Positions 18,990 through 27,620 of a DNA stretch of 64,000 nt are shown here, piece by piece. A model generated the notes under the pieces. That model did not search any database, was not told the origin of the DNA, and saw only the letters and a program-made list of their open reading frames with translations. The DNA is from Acinetobacter nectaris CIP 110549 (GTDB taxonomy: Bacteria; Pseudomonadota; Gammaproteobacteria; Pseudomonadales; Moraxellaceae), in the NCBI RefSeq assembly GCF_000488215.1, contig NZ_KI530712.1, positions 376,881-440,880 of the forward strand, given 5' to 3'. A program made the position numbers and the translations under genes. Each line of letters opens with the position of its first letter. The first letter of the stretch is position 1.

Positions 18990-19784
18990 ATGTATAACTC
19001 CAAAGTAAGTATCAAAACAGCGGAAGAAATAGACAAACTGCGTGTAGCAGGAAGGCTAGCTGCTGAAGTTTTATACATGATTGAAAAGCATGTTAAACCA
19101 GGTGTAAGTACAGAGTACTTAGATGACATCTGTAATGACTATATTGTAAATACACTTAAAGTGATTCCTGCAAATGTTGGATATCATGGATATACAAAAA
19201 CAACATGTATATCAAAAAATGAAGTTGTATGTCATGGAATTCCATCAAAATCAGAAATCTTAAAAGATGGTGATATTATCAATATTGACGTTGCAATTAT
19301 CAAAGATGGATATCATGGAGATACAAGTCGAATGTATCCTGTAGGGGTAATCACACCGCAGGCAAAGAACTTAATCGAAGTGACATACGAAGCTATGAAG
19401 GCAGGAATTTACCAAGTTAAGCCGGGGGCAACATTAGGGGATATTGGCCATGCTATTCAGTCATTAGCACAAAAAAATGGATACAGTATTGTTAGAGAAT
19501 ACTGTGGCCACGGAATTGGTAGAGTTTATCATGAGCAACCTAATGTGCTTCATTATGGAAGTAAAGGTCATGGCTTAAAGTTAAAAGAGGGAATGGTATT
19601 TACTATAGAACCAATGGTAAATCTAGGGAAAGCTGGGGTAAAAGAGTTATCTGATGGCTGGACTGTAATTACAAAAGATAAATCATTATCTGCACAATGG
19701 GAACACATGATTGTTGTAACTCAATCAGGTTTTGAGCTTTTAACGCCTTGGCCTGAAGGAACAGGGAATTACTCTAAAATTTAA
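18990..19784 (+). CDS. map: Methionine aminopeptidase, type I
   Basis: Cytosolic metalloprotease that removes the initiator methionine. With the start at 18990 (AGGG seven bases upstream) it has 264 residues, like E. coli Map; an in-frame ATG five codons earlier overlaps that ribosome site and is rejected. The five metal ligands are present: Asp100, Asp111, His174, Glu207 and Glu238, in the motifs INIDVAIIKDGYHGDTSR, CGHGIG, FTIEPM and QWEHM. It is monocistronic, bounded by a terminator and flanked on both sides by copies of a 13-bp repeat. It may be one of several map paralogues. Confidence 0.96.
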   Translation: MYNSKVSIKTAEEIDKLRVAGRLAAEVLYMIEKHVKPGVSTEYLDDICNDYIVNTLKVIPANVGYHGYTKTTCISKNEVVCHGIPSKSEILKDGDIINIDVAIIKDGYHGDTSRMYPVGVITPQAKNLIEVTYEAMKAGIYQVKPGATLGDIGHAIQSLAQKNGYSIVREYCGHGIGRVYHEQPNVLHYGSKGHGLKLKEGMVFTIEPMVNLGKAGVKELSDGWTVITKDKSLSAQWEHMIVVTQSGFELLTPWPEGTGNYSKI

Positions 19785-19785
19785 A

Positions 19786-19815
19786 AGATCGATGCTTATG
19801 CATCGATCTCTTTTT
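19786..19815 (+). terminator. Terminator after map
   Basis: AGATCGATGC (19786-19795), loop TTAT, GCATCGATCT (19800-19809), then a CTTTTTT run. Confidence 0.92.
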
Positions 19816-19827
19816 TGCTCTTACTTT

Positions 19828-19840
19828 AAATAGCCTAAGC
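19828..19840. repeat. 13-bp repeat AAATAGCCTAAGY, copy B
   Basis: AAATAGCCTAAGC, between the map terminator and the next gene, in the same orientation as copy A and 900 bases from it. Confidence 0.8.
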
Positions 19841-19851
19841 ATGGAAAATAT

Positions 19852-20160
19852 ATGAGTTACAAAAACAATAACCTAAAAAAAATCAGAAAATCTTACTGGG
19901 GAAAAAATAATAAAAACATTCAAGAAGAAAAAAACCATCTAAAAAAAATACTAATAGAAAATAAGATATTCAAAAATATATCTGAAAAAGATCTTGAATA
20001 TTTTTTTGATACATTACCAAGTGAAATTATAATTAAAGCCTTTGGTTTAGGGCTTAACCATCCTTCAATCACAGTGCTTTTAATAAAGCATATCCAAAAA
20101 AATAAAGAAGATTTAGTAAATAAGAAACCACTAAATATAAAATATAGAGCAGAACCCTAA
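19852..20160 (+). CDS. Lys/Asn-rich hypothetical protein
   Basis: A 102-residue soluble protein, very rich in Lys, Asn and Ile, with a basic N-terminal third (KNNNLKKIRKSYWGKNNK) and a more hydrophobic middle (LEYFFDTLPSEIIIKAFGLG). Base composition is more AT-rich than in the neighbouring housekeeping genes. A weak GGAAAA site precedes the ATG. Its end overlaps the stop of the convergent MarR gene by four bases. No family is recognised; the basic start could bind nucleic acid, but this is a guess. Confidence 0.55.
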   Translation: MSYKNNNLKKIRKSYWGKNNKNIQEEKNHLKKILIENKIFKNISEKDLEYFFDTLPSEIIIKAFGLGLNHPSITVLLIKHIQKNKEDLVNKKPLNIKYRAEP

Positions 20161-20621
20161 TATTTTAAATTTTTAAATACTGCTTGTAAGTTTCCCATAG
20201 TTTTTTCAACTTGAAGAGGAGTTAATCCATCAAATGTTCTTGCTAGAATTGCATTGGTTAAATCATTCGTTTTATTTAACGTATCTAAACCAAAATTAGT
20301 AATATTCACACGTGTAATACGACCATCATCATTACAAGAATAAGTATCGACTAGTCCTTCGTTTTTTAAACGATAAATAATCTTTGTTGTTGTCGACATT
20401 TTGAGTATAAGCATCTCCGAAATTTCAGAAATACTTGCATGAGGTGTAATTAATAAAGCATTCAATATACGTTGTCTAGAGTGGTCAATTCCGTATTTTT
20501 TAAGGACATGATCAACACCTTGAACATATTGTGCATGAACTTGAGTGACCCAGTGGAAAAATAAGAAATCCTGATTTTCCATATCAGTTGAAGGCAAAAA
20601 TCTTAAATATTTTTTAGACAT
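20157..20621 (-). CDS. MarR-family transcriptional regulator
   Basis: A winged-helix regulator of about 154 residues. The core reads as a MarR domain: SRQRILNALLITPHASISEISEMLILKMSTTTKIIYRLKNEGLV (recognition helix), followed by the wing with DDGRITRVNITNFG. I use the ATG at 20621; a TTG at 20633 is possible and neither has a good ribosome site. MarR proteins usually repress an adjacent gene and release on binding an aromatic ligand; here the flanking genes are ychF and a hypothetical protein, so the target is unclear. Confidence 0.82.
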   Translation of the reverse strand: MSKKYLRFLPSTDMENQDFLFFHWVTQVHAQYVQGVDHVLKKYGIDHSRQRILNALLITPHASISEISEMLILKMSTTTKIIYRLKNEGLVDTYSCNDDGRITRVNITNFGLDTLNKTNDLTNAILARTFDGLTPLQVEKTMGNLQAVFKNLKY

Positions 20622-20709
20622 TAAAAAAACCAAACTACGATAAATTTCTAAATAATTGTGACCTATTTCACAAAAAAATACAAATATATAATTTATTTTT
20701 TTAGTTATT

Positions 20710-20737
20710 AAGCAAGCTTTATGTCTAAAGCTTGCTT
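20710..20737. terminator. Hairpin after ychF
   Basis: AAGCAAGCTTTA (20710-20721), loop TGTC, mirror arm (20726-20737). It follows the ychF stop on the minus strand, though the U tract there is short. Confidence 0.75.
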
Positions 20738-20754
20738 TTAAAATATATTACTAA

Positions 20755-21846
20755 TTAAACATTAAAACGGAAATGCATGACATCGCCATCCTGAACGATA
20801 TAACTTTTACCTTCTAAACGCCATTTTCCAGCATCTTTAGCGCCATTTTCACCATTAAATTGGATGAAATCTTCATAAGCAATAACTTCTGCACGAATAA
20901 AGCCTTTTTCAAAGTCAGTATGAATGACACCAGCTGACTCAGGTGCTGTTGCACCAACTTTTACAGTCCATGCACGAACTTCTTGAACACCAGCTGTAAA
21001 ATAAGTTTGTAAACCAAGTAAGCCATATCCTGCACGGATTACAACATTGAGTCCTGGTTCTTCCATTCCCATTGCTTCTAAAAATTCTGTACGGTCTTCA
21101 TCTTCTAATAAAGAGATTTCAGCTTCAATCTGATTACATAGGGGAACAACAATTGCATTTTCTTCTTTTGCAAGTTGACGTACGGCATCTAGGTAAGGAT
21201 TATTTTCAAATCCATCTTCAGCCACATTTGCAATATACATAGTTGGTTTTAATGTAAGTAAACCATAACCACGAAGTGCTTTCTTATCATCATCAGATAA
21301 GTCTGCGGCACGAGCAGGGAGACCTTCATTTAAAAGAGGTAATATTTTTTCAAGAACGGCTTTTGTAGCAATTGCTTCTTTATCGCCACCTTTTGCAATC
21401 TTTGTAAGACGAAGCAGAGATTTACTTACAGTATCTAAGTCTGAAAGCGCTAACTCTGTATTAATAGTAGAAATATCATCTAATGGATCAATTTTACCAT
21501 TTACATGAATAACATTTTCATCTTCAAAGCAGCGTACAACATGTGCAATTGCATCGGTTTCTCTAATATTTGCTAAGAATTGGTTACCTAAACCTTCACC
21601 TTTAGAGGCACCAGCAACTAATCCAGCAATATCTACAAACTCCATCGTTGTTGGTAACACACGCTGTGGTTTCACAATTGCAGATAATTTGTCTAAACGC
21701 TCATCTGGTACAGGTACAATACCTGTGTTTGGTTCAATTGTACAAAATGGAAAATTTTCAGCAGCAATAGCAGCTTTTGTTAAGGCATTAAATAAAGTTG
21801 ACTTACCAACGTTTGGAAGACCTACAATACCGCAATTAAAACCCAT
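20755..21846 (-). CDS. ychF: Ribosome-associated ATPase YchF
   Basis: An Obg-like P-loop ATPase of 363 residues that binds the ribosome and affects the oxidative stress response. The Walker A box GLPNVGKST lies at residues 9-17, switch regions and the [17 protein letters not shown] block follow, and the C-terminus carries the TGS domain ending in [11 protein letters not shown]. As in YchF/OLA1, NxxE (CNQIEAE) replaces the NKxD of GTPases, which favours ATP. It is a single-gene unit. Confidence 0.97.
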   Translation of the reverse strand: MGFNCGIVGLPNVGKSTLFNALTKAAIAAENFPFCTIEPNTGIVPVPDERLDKLSAIVKPQRVLPTTMEFVDIAGLVAGASKGEGLGNQFLANIRETDAIAHVVRCFEDENVIHVNGKIDPLDDISTINTELALSDLDTVSKSLLRLTKIAKGGDKEAIATKAVLEKILPLLNEGLPARAADLSDDDKKALRGYGLLTLKPTMYIANVAEDGFENNPYLDAVRQLAKEENAIVVPLCNQIEAEISLLEDEDRTEFLEAMGMEEPGLNVVIRAGYGLLGLQTYFTAGVQEVRAWTVKVGATAPESAGVIHTDFEKGFIRAEVIAYEDFIQFNGENGAKDAGKWRLEGKSYIVQDGDVMHFRFNV

Positions 21847-22024
21847 GCAATACTCACAAAGATGTAATGTAAAATTATTGTCGATTTTACATTAAAGTTT
21901 AAATAAAGTCAGGCAATCATTCATACAAGAATAATTTAAAAAGAAATAGGACGAAAAGATCATTGTTTTTTTAGCATGTGCTCTCTAAAGTAAAGAAATA
22001 TTATAAATTGGTGGATTATTATTT

Positions 22025-22786
22025 ATGCGTATTCTTTACCAGTTCCCATTGTCTCATTTTTGTGAGAAAGCACGCTGGTTATTAGACTATAAAGAATTAG
22101 ACTATGTTGCGCAAAATTTAACGCCTATTGTACATCGTGCATTTTCTAGGTTAAAAACAAAGCAAAATACATTACCTATTTTAAAAGACAATGATTTATG
22201 GATTCATGATTCAACAAAAATTGCAGAATATTTAGATGAAATATATCCTGAAAAAATTTTAATTCCACAAAATCGTTCATTGAAAGAATCTATTTATAAT
22301 TTTAATAATATTGCAAATGAACTTGGAGAACATGTACGGCGTTGGACATTGCAAAATATAATTCTAATAGATCAGAAATCGATTGATAACATGATTAATG
22401 AAAGAGGATATTTAAGAAAATTTGAGAAGTATTCTAAACCTGTGCTCAAAAAATTGATTAGCCAAAGTCTTCATTTGAGTGATGAGCAAATGAAATATGA
22501 TCACCATAGAATTATTGAAATCATTGAGATGCTTAATATACAGCTTAAAAATGCACACAAAGGATATTTAGTCGGTGAGCATCTCACACTGGCTGATATA
22601 TCTATCTGCTCAATGTTAGCTCCTTTGATGAATATTTATGGTACACCATGGGAAATAGGGGAAAGTAAACAGAGTCAAGAATTATTAGATATGCAAATGT
22701 TTATTCAAAGCACAGCGATTGGCCAATATGTTCAACGAATTTATAATACTGAACGCAATGCGCGTATTGATTGGAGAGGTATATAA
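22025..22786 (+). CDS. Glutathione S-transferase-like protein
   Basis: A cytosolic protein of 253 residues with the GST layout: an N-terminal thioredoxin-like domain (residues 1-80, with FPLSHFCEKARWLLDYKEL and the cis-Pro block NTLPIL followed by HDSTKIAEYLDE) and a helical C-terminal domain ending in HLTLADISICSMLAPL. The SHFCEKARW motif places a Ser and a Cys near the glutathione thiol site. Substrate is unknown. It is monocistronic with its own hairpin and convergent to the sulfate-binding protein gene. Confidence 0.85.
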   Translation: MRILYQFPLSHFCEKARWLLDYKELDYVAQNLTPIVHRAFSRLKTKQNTLPILKDNDLWIHDSTKIAEYLDEIYPEKILIPQNRSLKESIYNFNNIANELGEHVRRWTLQNIILIDQKSIDNMINERGYLRKFEKYSKPVLKKLISQSLHLSDEQMKYDHHRIIEIIEMLNIQLKNAHKGYLVGEHLTLADISICSMLAPLMNIYGTPWEIGESKQSQELLDMQMFIQSTAIGQYVQRIYNTERNARIDWRGI

Positions 22787-22810
22787 TAAGGAGGATTTCT
22801 TCTCCTTATT
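22785..22810. terminator. Bidirectional hairpin between GST-like gene and sbp
   Basis: AATAAGGAG (22785-22793) and CTCCTTATT (22802-22810), between convergent stops; the left arm overlaps the GST stop codon. Confidence 0.8.
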
Positions 22811-22825
22811 ATTTATTAAATAAAA

Positions 22826-23818
22826 TTATTGTTTATATATTTGGTCAAATATACCGCCATTTGAGAAATGTATTTTTTGTGCTTTTTCCCAACCACCAAA
22901 CATAGAGTCAATTGTAAATAACTGTATTTTGGGAAACTTAGCTGCATATTTTTGGGCTATAGCTTCATTTCTGGGCCTAAAGTTATATTGTGCCGCAAGA
23001 TCTTGACCAATTGGAGAGTATAAGAAGTTGAGATATCCTTTAGCAATAAGTCGGTTTCCATCTTGATCTACAGTTTTATCAACAATAGCAACTGAAGGCT
23101 CCGCGAGAATTGAAATTGAAGGATAAACAATTTCAAAATCAGCTTTTGGATCTTCTTTTTGAGCCAATAGGGCTTCATTCTCCCAAGTAAGAAGAACATC
23201 ACCTATACCACGCTCTGCAAATGTAGTTAATGAGCCTCTTGCACCTGAATCTAAAACCTTAACGTTATGGTACATTTTAGAAATAAGCTCTTTTGCTGTT
23301 GTATCATTACCATGAGGCTGTTTTAAAGCATATCCCCAAGCAGCTAGATATATCCATCTCGGTGCACCACCTGTTTTAGGGTTTGGCGTAATAATATCAA
23401 TACCTGGTTTTGTTAGATCATTCCAATCTTTAATATGCTTAGGGTTGCCTTTACGCACTAAGAAAACAACAGTAGATGTATACGGCGCAGAATTATCTGG
23501 GAACTGTTTTTGCCAATCCTTCCGAATGAATCCTGCCTTTGAAATTTCATCAATATCATTAGAAAGAGCAAGTGTGACAACATCTGCTTTTAATCCTGTT
23601 GCTACAGCACGCGCTTGTTTGCCTGAACCACCATGAGATTGTTTAAAATCTATTTTTTGACCTGTTTTGCTTAACCAATACTGACCAAACTGCTGATTAA
23701 AGGCTTTATAAAACTCACGTGTTGGGTCATAAGATACATTTAAAAAATCTTTAGTTTCTGCAAATGCAGGTGCAACAAGAAAAAAACTAAGTAAGCTTGA
23801 GAAAAAAATACGTTTCAT
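22826..23818 (-). CDS. sbp: Periplasmic sulfate-binding protein
   Basis: A periplasmic binding protein of 330 residues with a Sec signal peptide (cleavage after AFA, about residue 20). The mature start LNVSYDPTREFYKAFNQQF and the anion-binding SHGGSGKQAR motif are hallmarks of Sbp/CysP, which deliver sulfate or thiosulfate to CysTWA. No cysT, cysW or cysA lies beside it, so it must work with a permease encoded elsewhere. It diverges from tauA across 240 AT-rich bases, which fits shared sulfur-starvation control by a CysB/Cbl-type regulator (inference; no site was identified with confidence). Confidence 0.93.
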   Translation of the reverse strand: MKRIFFSSLLSFFLVAPAFAETKDFLNVSYDPTREFYKAFNQQFGQYWLSKTGQKIDFKQSHGGSGKQARAVATGLKADVVTLALSNDIDEISKAGFIRKDWQKQFPDNSAPYTSTVVFLVRKGNPKHIKDWNDLTKPGIDIITPNPKTGGAPRWIYLAAWGYALKQPHGNDTTAKELISKMYHNVKVLDSGARGSLTTFAERGIGDVLLTWENEALLAQKEDPKADFEIVYPSISILAEPSVAIVDKTVDQDGNRLIAKGYLNFLYSPIGQDLAAQYNFRPRNEAIAQKYAAKFPKIQLFTIDSMFGGWEKAQKIHFSNGGIFDQIYKQ

Positions 23819-24058
23819 TATAGGCTCTATATTACAGTCATTTTCTATGTATAGCCTTAGCTATAATAATGTTTAAATAATTTTATCTACAATAGATATG
23901 AAATATCTTGCTAAAGATTGCCTTTAGCTCATTTTATTAGAAGTATATTAGAAAAATCTATTTATTAAATTTAAATAAGTAATACAGTTTTTCTTATTTT
24001 TTTCTTATTTGTACGAGATTTAACATATACATAATATTCATAAGTCAGTGCTATAGCC

Positions 24059-25075
24059 ATGCGAAAACAGTATAAGAAGCCACTTTTCACAACAGTTATT
24101 GTATTGGCTGCGCTTGTTGGTTTTTTGGTATATCAAACACGTGGAAATACAGATATAACAGATGAAGGTAAAAAGCCAATCATCATTGCCTATCAAACAG
24201 GGGTAGATCCAAGTAAAGTTGCACAGGCAGAAGGCTTATATGAAAAAAATAGTAACCAACCCATTGAGTGGAAGAAGTTTGATACAGGACCTGATGTTGT
24301 CAATGCACTAGCATCAGGTGATGTTTCTATTGGAAATATTGGCTCAAGTCCATTCGCTGCTGCAACAAGTAGAGGCGTGCCAATTGAAGCATTTTTAATT
24401 ACAGCAAAACTAGGAAGCTCTGAAGCACTTGTAGTTAATCAAAAATCAGGTATTAAACAGCCAAGTGACTTAATTGGTAAGACCATTGCTGTACCATTTG
24501 TATCAACCACACATTACAGTTTATTGTCTGCATTAAAGCATTGGAACATTCCTGAAAATAAAGTCAAAATTATTAATTTACGTCCACCTGAGATTGTTGC
24601 TGCTTGGAACCGTGGCGATATTGATGCCGCTTACGTATGGGAACCTGCTTTAAGTAAAGTTAAAGCAACAGGTAATGTATTAATTGACTCTCATCAAGTT
24701 GGCGAGTGGGGTGCACCAACTTATGATTTATGGGTTGTAAGAAAAGACTTTGCAGAAAAAAATCCCGAGTTTTTAAAATCTTTTGTGAGTACTGCATTAA
24801 CTCAACTTGAGAAATACAACCAAAACCCTGAAGCATTTTCGCATGATGAGAAAAATGTAAATGAGATTTCAACATTAACAGGTTCTAGCCCTGCTGATAT
24901 CGCACTATTACTTTCAGGAAATACGTACTTAAGTAGAAAACAGCAAATCGAAACGCTTTCAAATGAATTTTCTAAAAATATTTTAGATACGGCGCAATTT
25001 TTGAAAGGGCAAGGCAAAGTCGATCAAGTGAAAGCAGACTATCACGACAATGTATCTACAGCATTTTTGCAATAA
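24059..25075 (+). CDS. tauA: Taurine ABC transporter, substrate-binding protein
   Basis: The periplasmic binding protein of the taurine importer, 338 residues. A single N-terminal hydrophobic segment (about residues 9-25) without a clear cleavage site suggests a membrane-tethered form. The mature region carries TauA features: IIAYQTGVDPSKVAQAEGLY, ALASGDVSIGNIGSSPFAAA, and the WNRGDIDAAYVWEPALSK block. Downstream tauBC and tauD make the taurine assignment firm relative to the related SsuA proteins. Eleven bases separate it from tauB. Confidence 0.92.
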   Translation: MRKQYKKPLFTTVIVLAALVGFLVYQTRGNTDITDEGKKPIIIAYQTGVDPSKVAQAEGLYEKNSNQPIEWKKFDTGPDVVNALASGDVSIGNIGSSPFAAATSRGVPIEAFLITAKLGSSEALVVNQKSGIKQPSDLIGKTIAVPFVSTTHYSLLSALKHWNIPENKVKIINLRPPEIVAAWNRGDIDAAYVWEPALSKVKATGNVLIDSHQVGEWGAPTYDLWVVRKDFAEKNPEFLKSFVSTALTQLEKYNQNPEAFSHDEKNVNEISTLTGSSPADIALLLSGNTYLSRKQQIETLSNEFSKNILDTAQFLKGQGKVDQVKADYHDNVSTAFLQ

Positions 25076-25089
25076 ATAAGGAGAATATG

Positions 25090-25869
25090 ATGAGTACATT
25101 AGTTGCTGAAAATATTGGACTGACATTTGCCAAACAAGAAATACCAACACTTGAAAATATTAATTTAAGTCTTTCAGAAGGCTCTCTTACTGTTGTGCTC
25201 GGTGAGTCTGGTTGTGGTAAAACTACCTTATTAAATATATTAGCAGGATTTCAAAAACCGACTGTTGGACATATTTCACTCGATAAAAAAATTCTACATG
25301 AACCTGATGAAACGAGAGCTGTCGTTTTTCAAGAGCATGCTTTATTCCCGTGGCTAAATGTAGAAGAAAATATTTCATTTTCTTTAGATATAAAAAAAGA
25401 GAAAGAACAAGTAATTGCACAGAAAGTAGCAGAAATTCTTCAAATTGTTGGGCTTAGTCATGTTGCTAAGTCCAATATTTGGGAATTATCAGGCGGAATG
25501 AAACAACGTGTTGGTATAGCTCGTGCATTGATTAGCCATGCAAACTTTATTTTACTTGATGAACCATTTGCTGCACTTGATGCATTTACACGAGAAAATA
25601 TGCAAAAACTCGTGCTCGATTTATGGTCTAAGCGGAATAAAAGTTTTTTTCTAATTACACATGATATTGAAGAAGCACTTCTATTGAGTGAAGAGCTTAT
25701 TATTATGCAAGCAAAACCAGGAAGAATAGCGAAAAGACTGCAATTGGACTTTTCACATCGTTATCGCAATGGAGAAAATATCCGCTCAATTAAATCTGAT
25801 CCTCAATTTATTGAACTTCGCGAACAATTATTCTCACAGCTTAGCCATGAAGTGGAGTCACAGATATGA
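25090..25869 (+). CDS. tauB: Taurine ABC transporter, ATPase
   Basis: The cytoplasmic ATPase of the taurine importer, about 259 residues. Walker A GESGCGKTT, Q-loop FQEHALFPWL, signature LSGGMKQR, Walker B FILLDEPFAALD and H-loop LITHDIEEA are all present. Two ATG codons are adjacent at 25087 and 25090; AAGGAG at 25078-25083 is better spaced from the second. The stop overlaps the tauC start. Confidence 0.93.
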   Translation: MSTLVAENIGLTFAKQEIPTLENINLSLSEGSLTVVLGESGCGKTTLLNILAGFQKPTVGHISLDKKILHEPDETRAVVFQEHALFPWLNVEENISFSLDIKKEKEQVIAQKVAEILQIVGLSHVAKSNIWELSGGMKQRVGIARALISHANFILLDEPFAALDAFTRENMQKLVLDLWSKRNKSFFLITHDIEEALLLSEELIIMQAKPGRIAKRLQLDFSHRYRNGENIRSIKSDPQFIELREQLFSQLSHEVESQI

Positions 25870-26729
25870 GTAGCATCGTAGATACTCGGGATAAAGAAAA
25901 AAAAGGGCATAGTGTGGCACAAGGCAAAAGAGAAACTTCATCAAATGAGCGTTTTTGGGAAAAGTATCAGAGTCTACTTCTAAGTATTTTGAGTGTTTCA
26001 ACATTAATTGCCATTTGGTTTCTAGTTACCACGCTAGGATTAATATCTCCATTATTTTTACCGAGCCCTCAAACAGTTTTTCATAAATTTATTGAAGTGA
26101 GTCAGCATGGATTTATGAAGGCAACGTTATGGCAGCATTTGGCTGCAAGTATCAGCCGTGTACTGGTTGCGCTTGTAGCAGCTGTTATTATTGGTGTGCC
26201 TATTGGGCTTTGGATGGGATTAAATAAATGGGCAAGAGCAATCATTGACCCATTAGTTGAGTTATTAAGACCTATTCCACCTTTAGCATACTTACCATTG
26301 CTTGTCATCTGGTTCGGTATTGGTGAAACAACAAAAGTATTACTTATTTTCTTTTCGATTTTGGCACCAATTATTATTAGTAGTACACATGGCGTGTTAA
26401 GTCATCAACAAAATAGAGAGCGAGCAGCACTCTCACTTGGTGCAAGCCGTTCACAGGTCTTTTGGTATGTGATTGTACCTACAGCTTTGCCTCATATCAT
26501 TACAGGTGTTCGTATTGGGCTGGGGGTTGGTTGGTCTACTTTAGTTGCAGCGGAACTGGTCGCAGCAGATAAAGGAATTGGATTCATGGTGCAATCTGCC
26601 GCACAGTTTCTAATTACAGATACAGTTATTTTAGGCATTATTGTTATTGCTGTTGTTGCTGTAAGCTTTGAGTTGTTTTTACGTTGGTTACAAAAAGAAC
26701 TCGCGCCATGGTATAGCAAACAGTTGTAG
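25866..26729 (+). CDS. tauC: Taurine ABC transporter, permease
   Basis: The inner-membrane permease of the taurine importer, 287 residues, with a polar N-terminal extension of about 40 residues and then six hydrophobic segments. The coupling block ERAALSLGASRSQVFWYVIVPTALP is the EAA motif of BPD transporters. It overlaps tauB by four bases (ATGA), so the two are translationally coupled, and tauD follows ten bases later. Confidence 0.93.
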   Translation: MSSIVDTRDKEKKGHSVAQGKRETSSNERFWEKYQSLLLSILSVSTLIAIWFLVTTLGLISPLFLPSPQTVFHKFIEVSQHGFMKATLWQHLAASISRVLVALVAAVIIGVPIGLWMGLNKWARAIIDPLVELLRPIPPLAYLPLLVIWFGIGETTKVLLIFFSILAPIIISSTHGVLSHQQNRERAALSLGASRSQVFWYVIVPTALPHIITGVRIGLGVGWSTLVAAELVAADKGIGFMVQSAAQFLITDTVILGIIVIAVVAVSFELFLRWLQKELAPWYSKQL

Positions 26730-26739
26730 GAGAAATAAA

Positions 26740-27582
26740 ATGCAACTTCAAATTGAAAAAATTAAACCTGCGATTGGTGCAGTCATTCACGGCGTAAATT
26801 TAAATGAACTCAATGATGAAAATTTAGTGCAAATTCATCAGGCACTTCTAGACCATCAAGTCATATTTTTTCGTAATCAGAATTTATCGCCACGCAATCA
26901 GGCCAATTTAGCAAATAGTTTTGGTTCACTACATATTCATCCTATTTTCCCAAATGTAGAAGATGTACCTGAAATTCTTATTTTAGATAGCTTGAAGCAA
27001 GATTTGAGAGATAACGAGCTTTGGCATACAGATGTAACATTTAGCAAAACACCACCTTTAGGCTGTGTTCTACAAGCGAAAAAAATTCCAGCGTTTGGTG
27101 GTGATACCTTTTGGTCTACAGGTATAGGTGCTTTTCGTACATTACCTAAAGAGATTCAACATAAACTATTGGGTTTAACCGCGGTACACGACATTCGCCA
27201 ATCATTTCCTATTGAGCGTTATGCAAAAACTGATGAAGAGCGACAAAAGCTACTTCAAATTTTTGAGAAGAATCCACCTGTTGTTCACCCTGTGGTAAGA
27301 ACACACCCTATAACAAAAGAGCCTATTCTATTTGTGAGTGAAGGGTTTACAACAAAAATTAATGAACTAGAAACATCTGAAAGTGATGAACTATTAAAGT
27401 TCCTATTTGAACATTCAACACAACCTGATTTACATGTACGCTGGCAGTGGACTGAAGGAGATGTGGCTATTTGGGATAACCGTTGTACCCAGCATAAAGC
27501 TCTTTTTGATTATGGAGATGCGCATCGAATTATGCATAGAGCAACAATTAATGGTGATGTACCATTTTATAAAGCGGCATAA
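26740..27582 (+). CDS. tauD: Taurine dioxygenase (Fe(II)/2-oxoglutarate-dependent)
   Basis: Cytosolic dioxygenase of 280 residues that hydroxylates taurine, releasing sulfite and aminoacetaldehyde. Iron ligands are His96 and Asp98 (WHTD) and a distal His252 in the WDNRCTQHKA block; the 2-oxoglutarate-binding Arg lies in AHRIMHRATI near residues 263-267. The start is the ATG at 26740, preceded by AGGAG; an open extension reaching back into tauC lacks a ribosome site. Sulfite produced here would feed cysteine synthesis. It ends tauABCD at a strong terminator. Confidence 0.94.
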   Translation: MQLQIEKIKPAIGAVIHGVNLNELNDENLVQIHQALLDHQVIFFRNQNLSPRNQANLANSFGSLHIHPIFPNVEDVPEILILDSLKQDLRDNELWHTDVTFSKTPPLGCVLQAKKIPAFGGDTFWSTGIGAFRTLPKEIQHKLLGLTAVHDIRQSFPIERYAKTDEERQKLLQIFEKNPPVVHPVVRTHPITKEPILFVSEGFTTKINELETSESDELLKFLFEHSTQPDLHVRWQWTEGDVAIWDNRCTQHKALFDYGDAHRIMHRATINGDVPFYKAA

Positions 27583-27584
27583 AT

Positions 27585-27616
27585 AAAAAAGGTCAGTAAT
27601 TTTACTGACCTTTTTT
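27585..27616. terminator. Bidirectional terminator after tauABCD
   Basis: AAAAAAGGTCAGTAA (27585-27599) and TTACTGACCTTTTTT (27602-27616); the innermost pairs open to form the loop. Shared with the convergent cysteine desulfurase gene. Confidence 0.92.
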
Positions 27617-27620
27617 AAAA

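Noticed and set aside
26668..26739. N-terminal extension of TauD reaching into tauC
   Set aside because: It lacks a ribosome site, while AGGAG precedes the ATG at 26740, which gives the family length.
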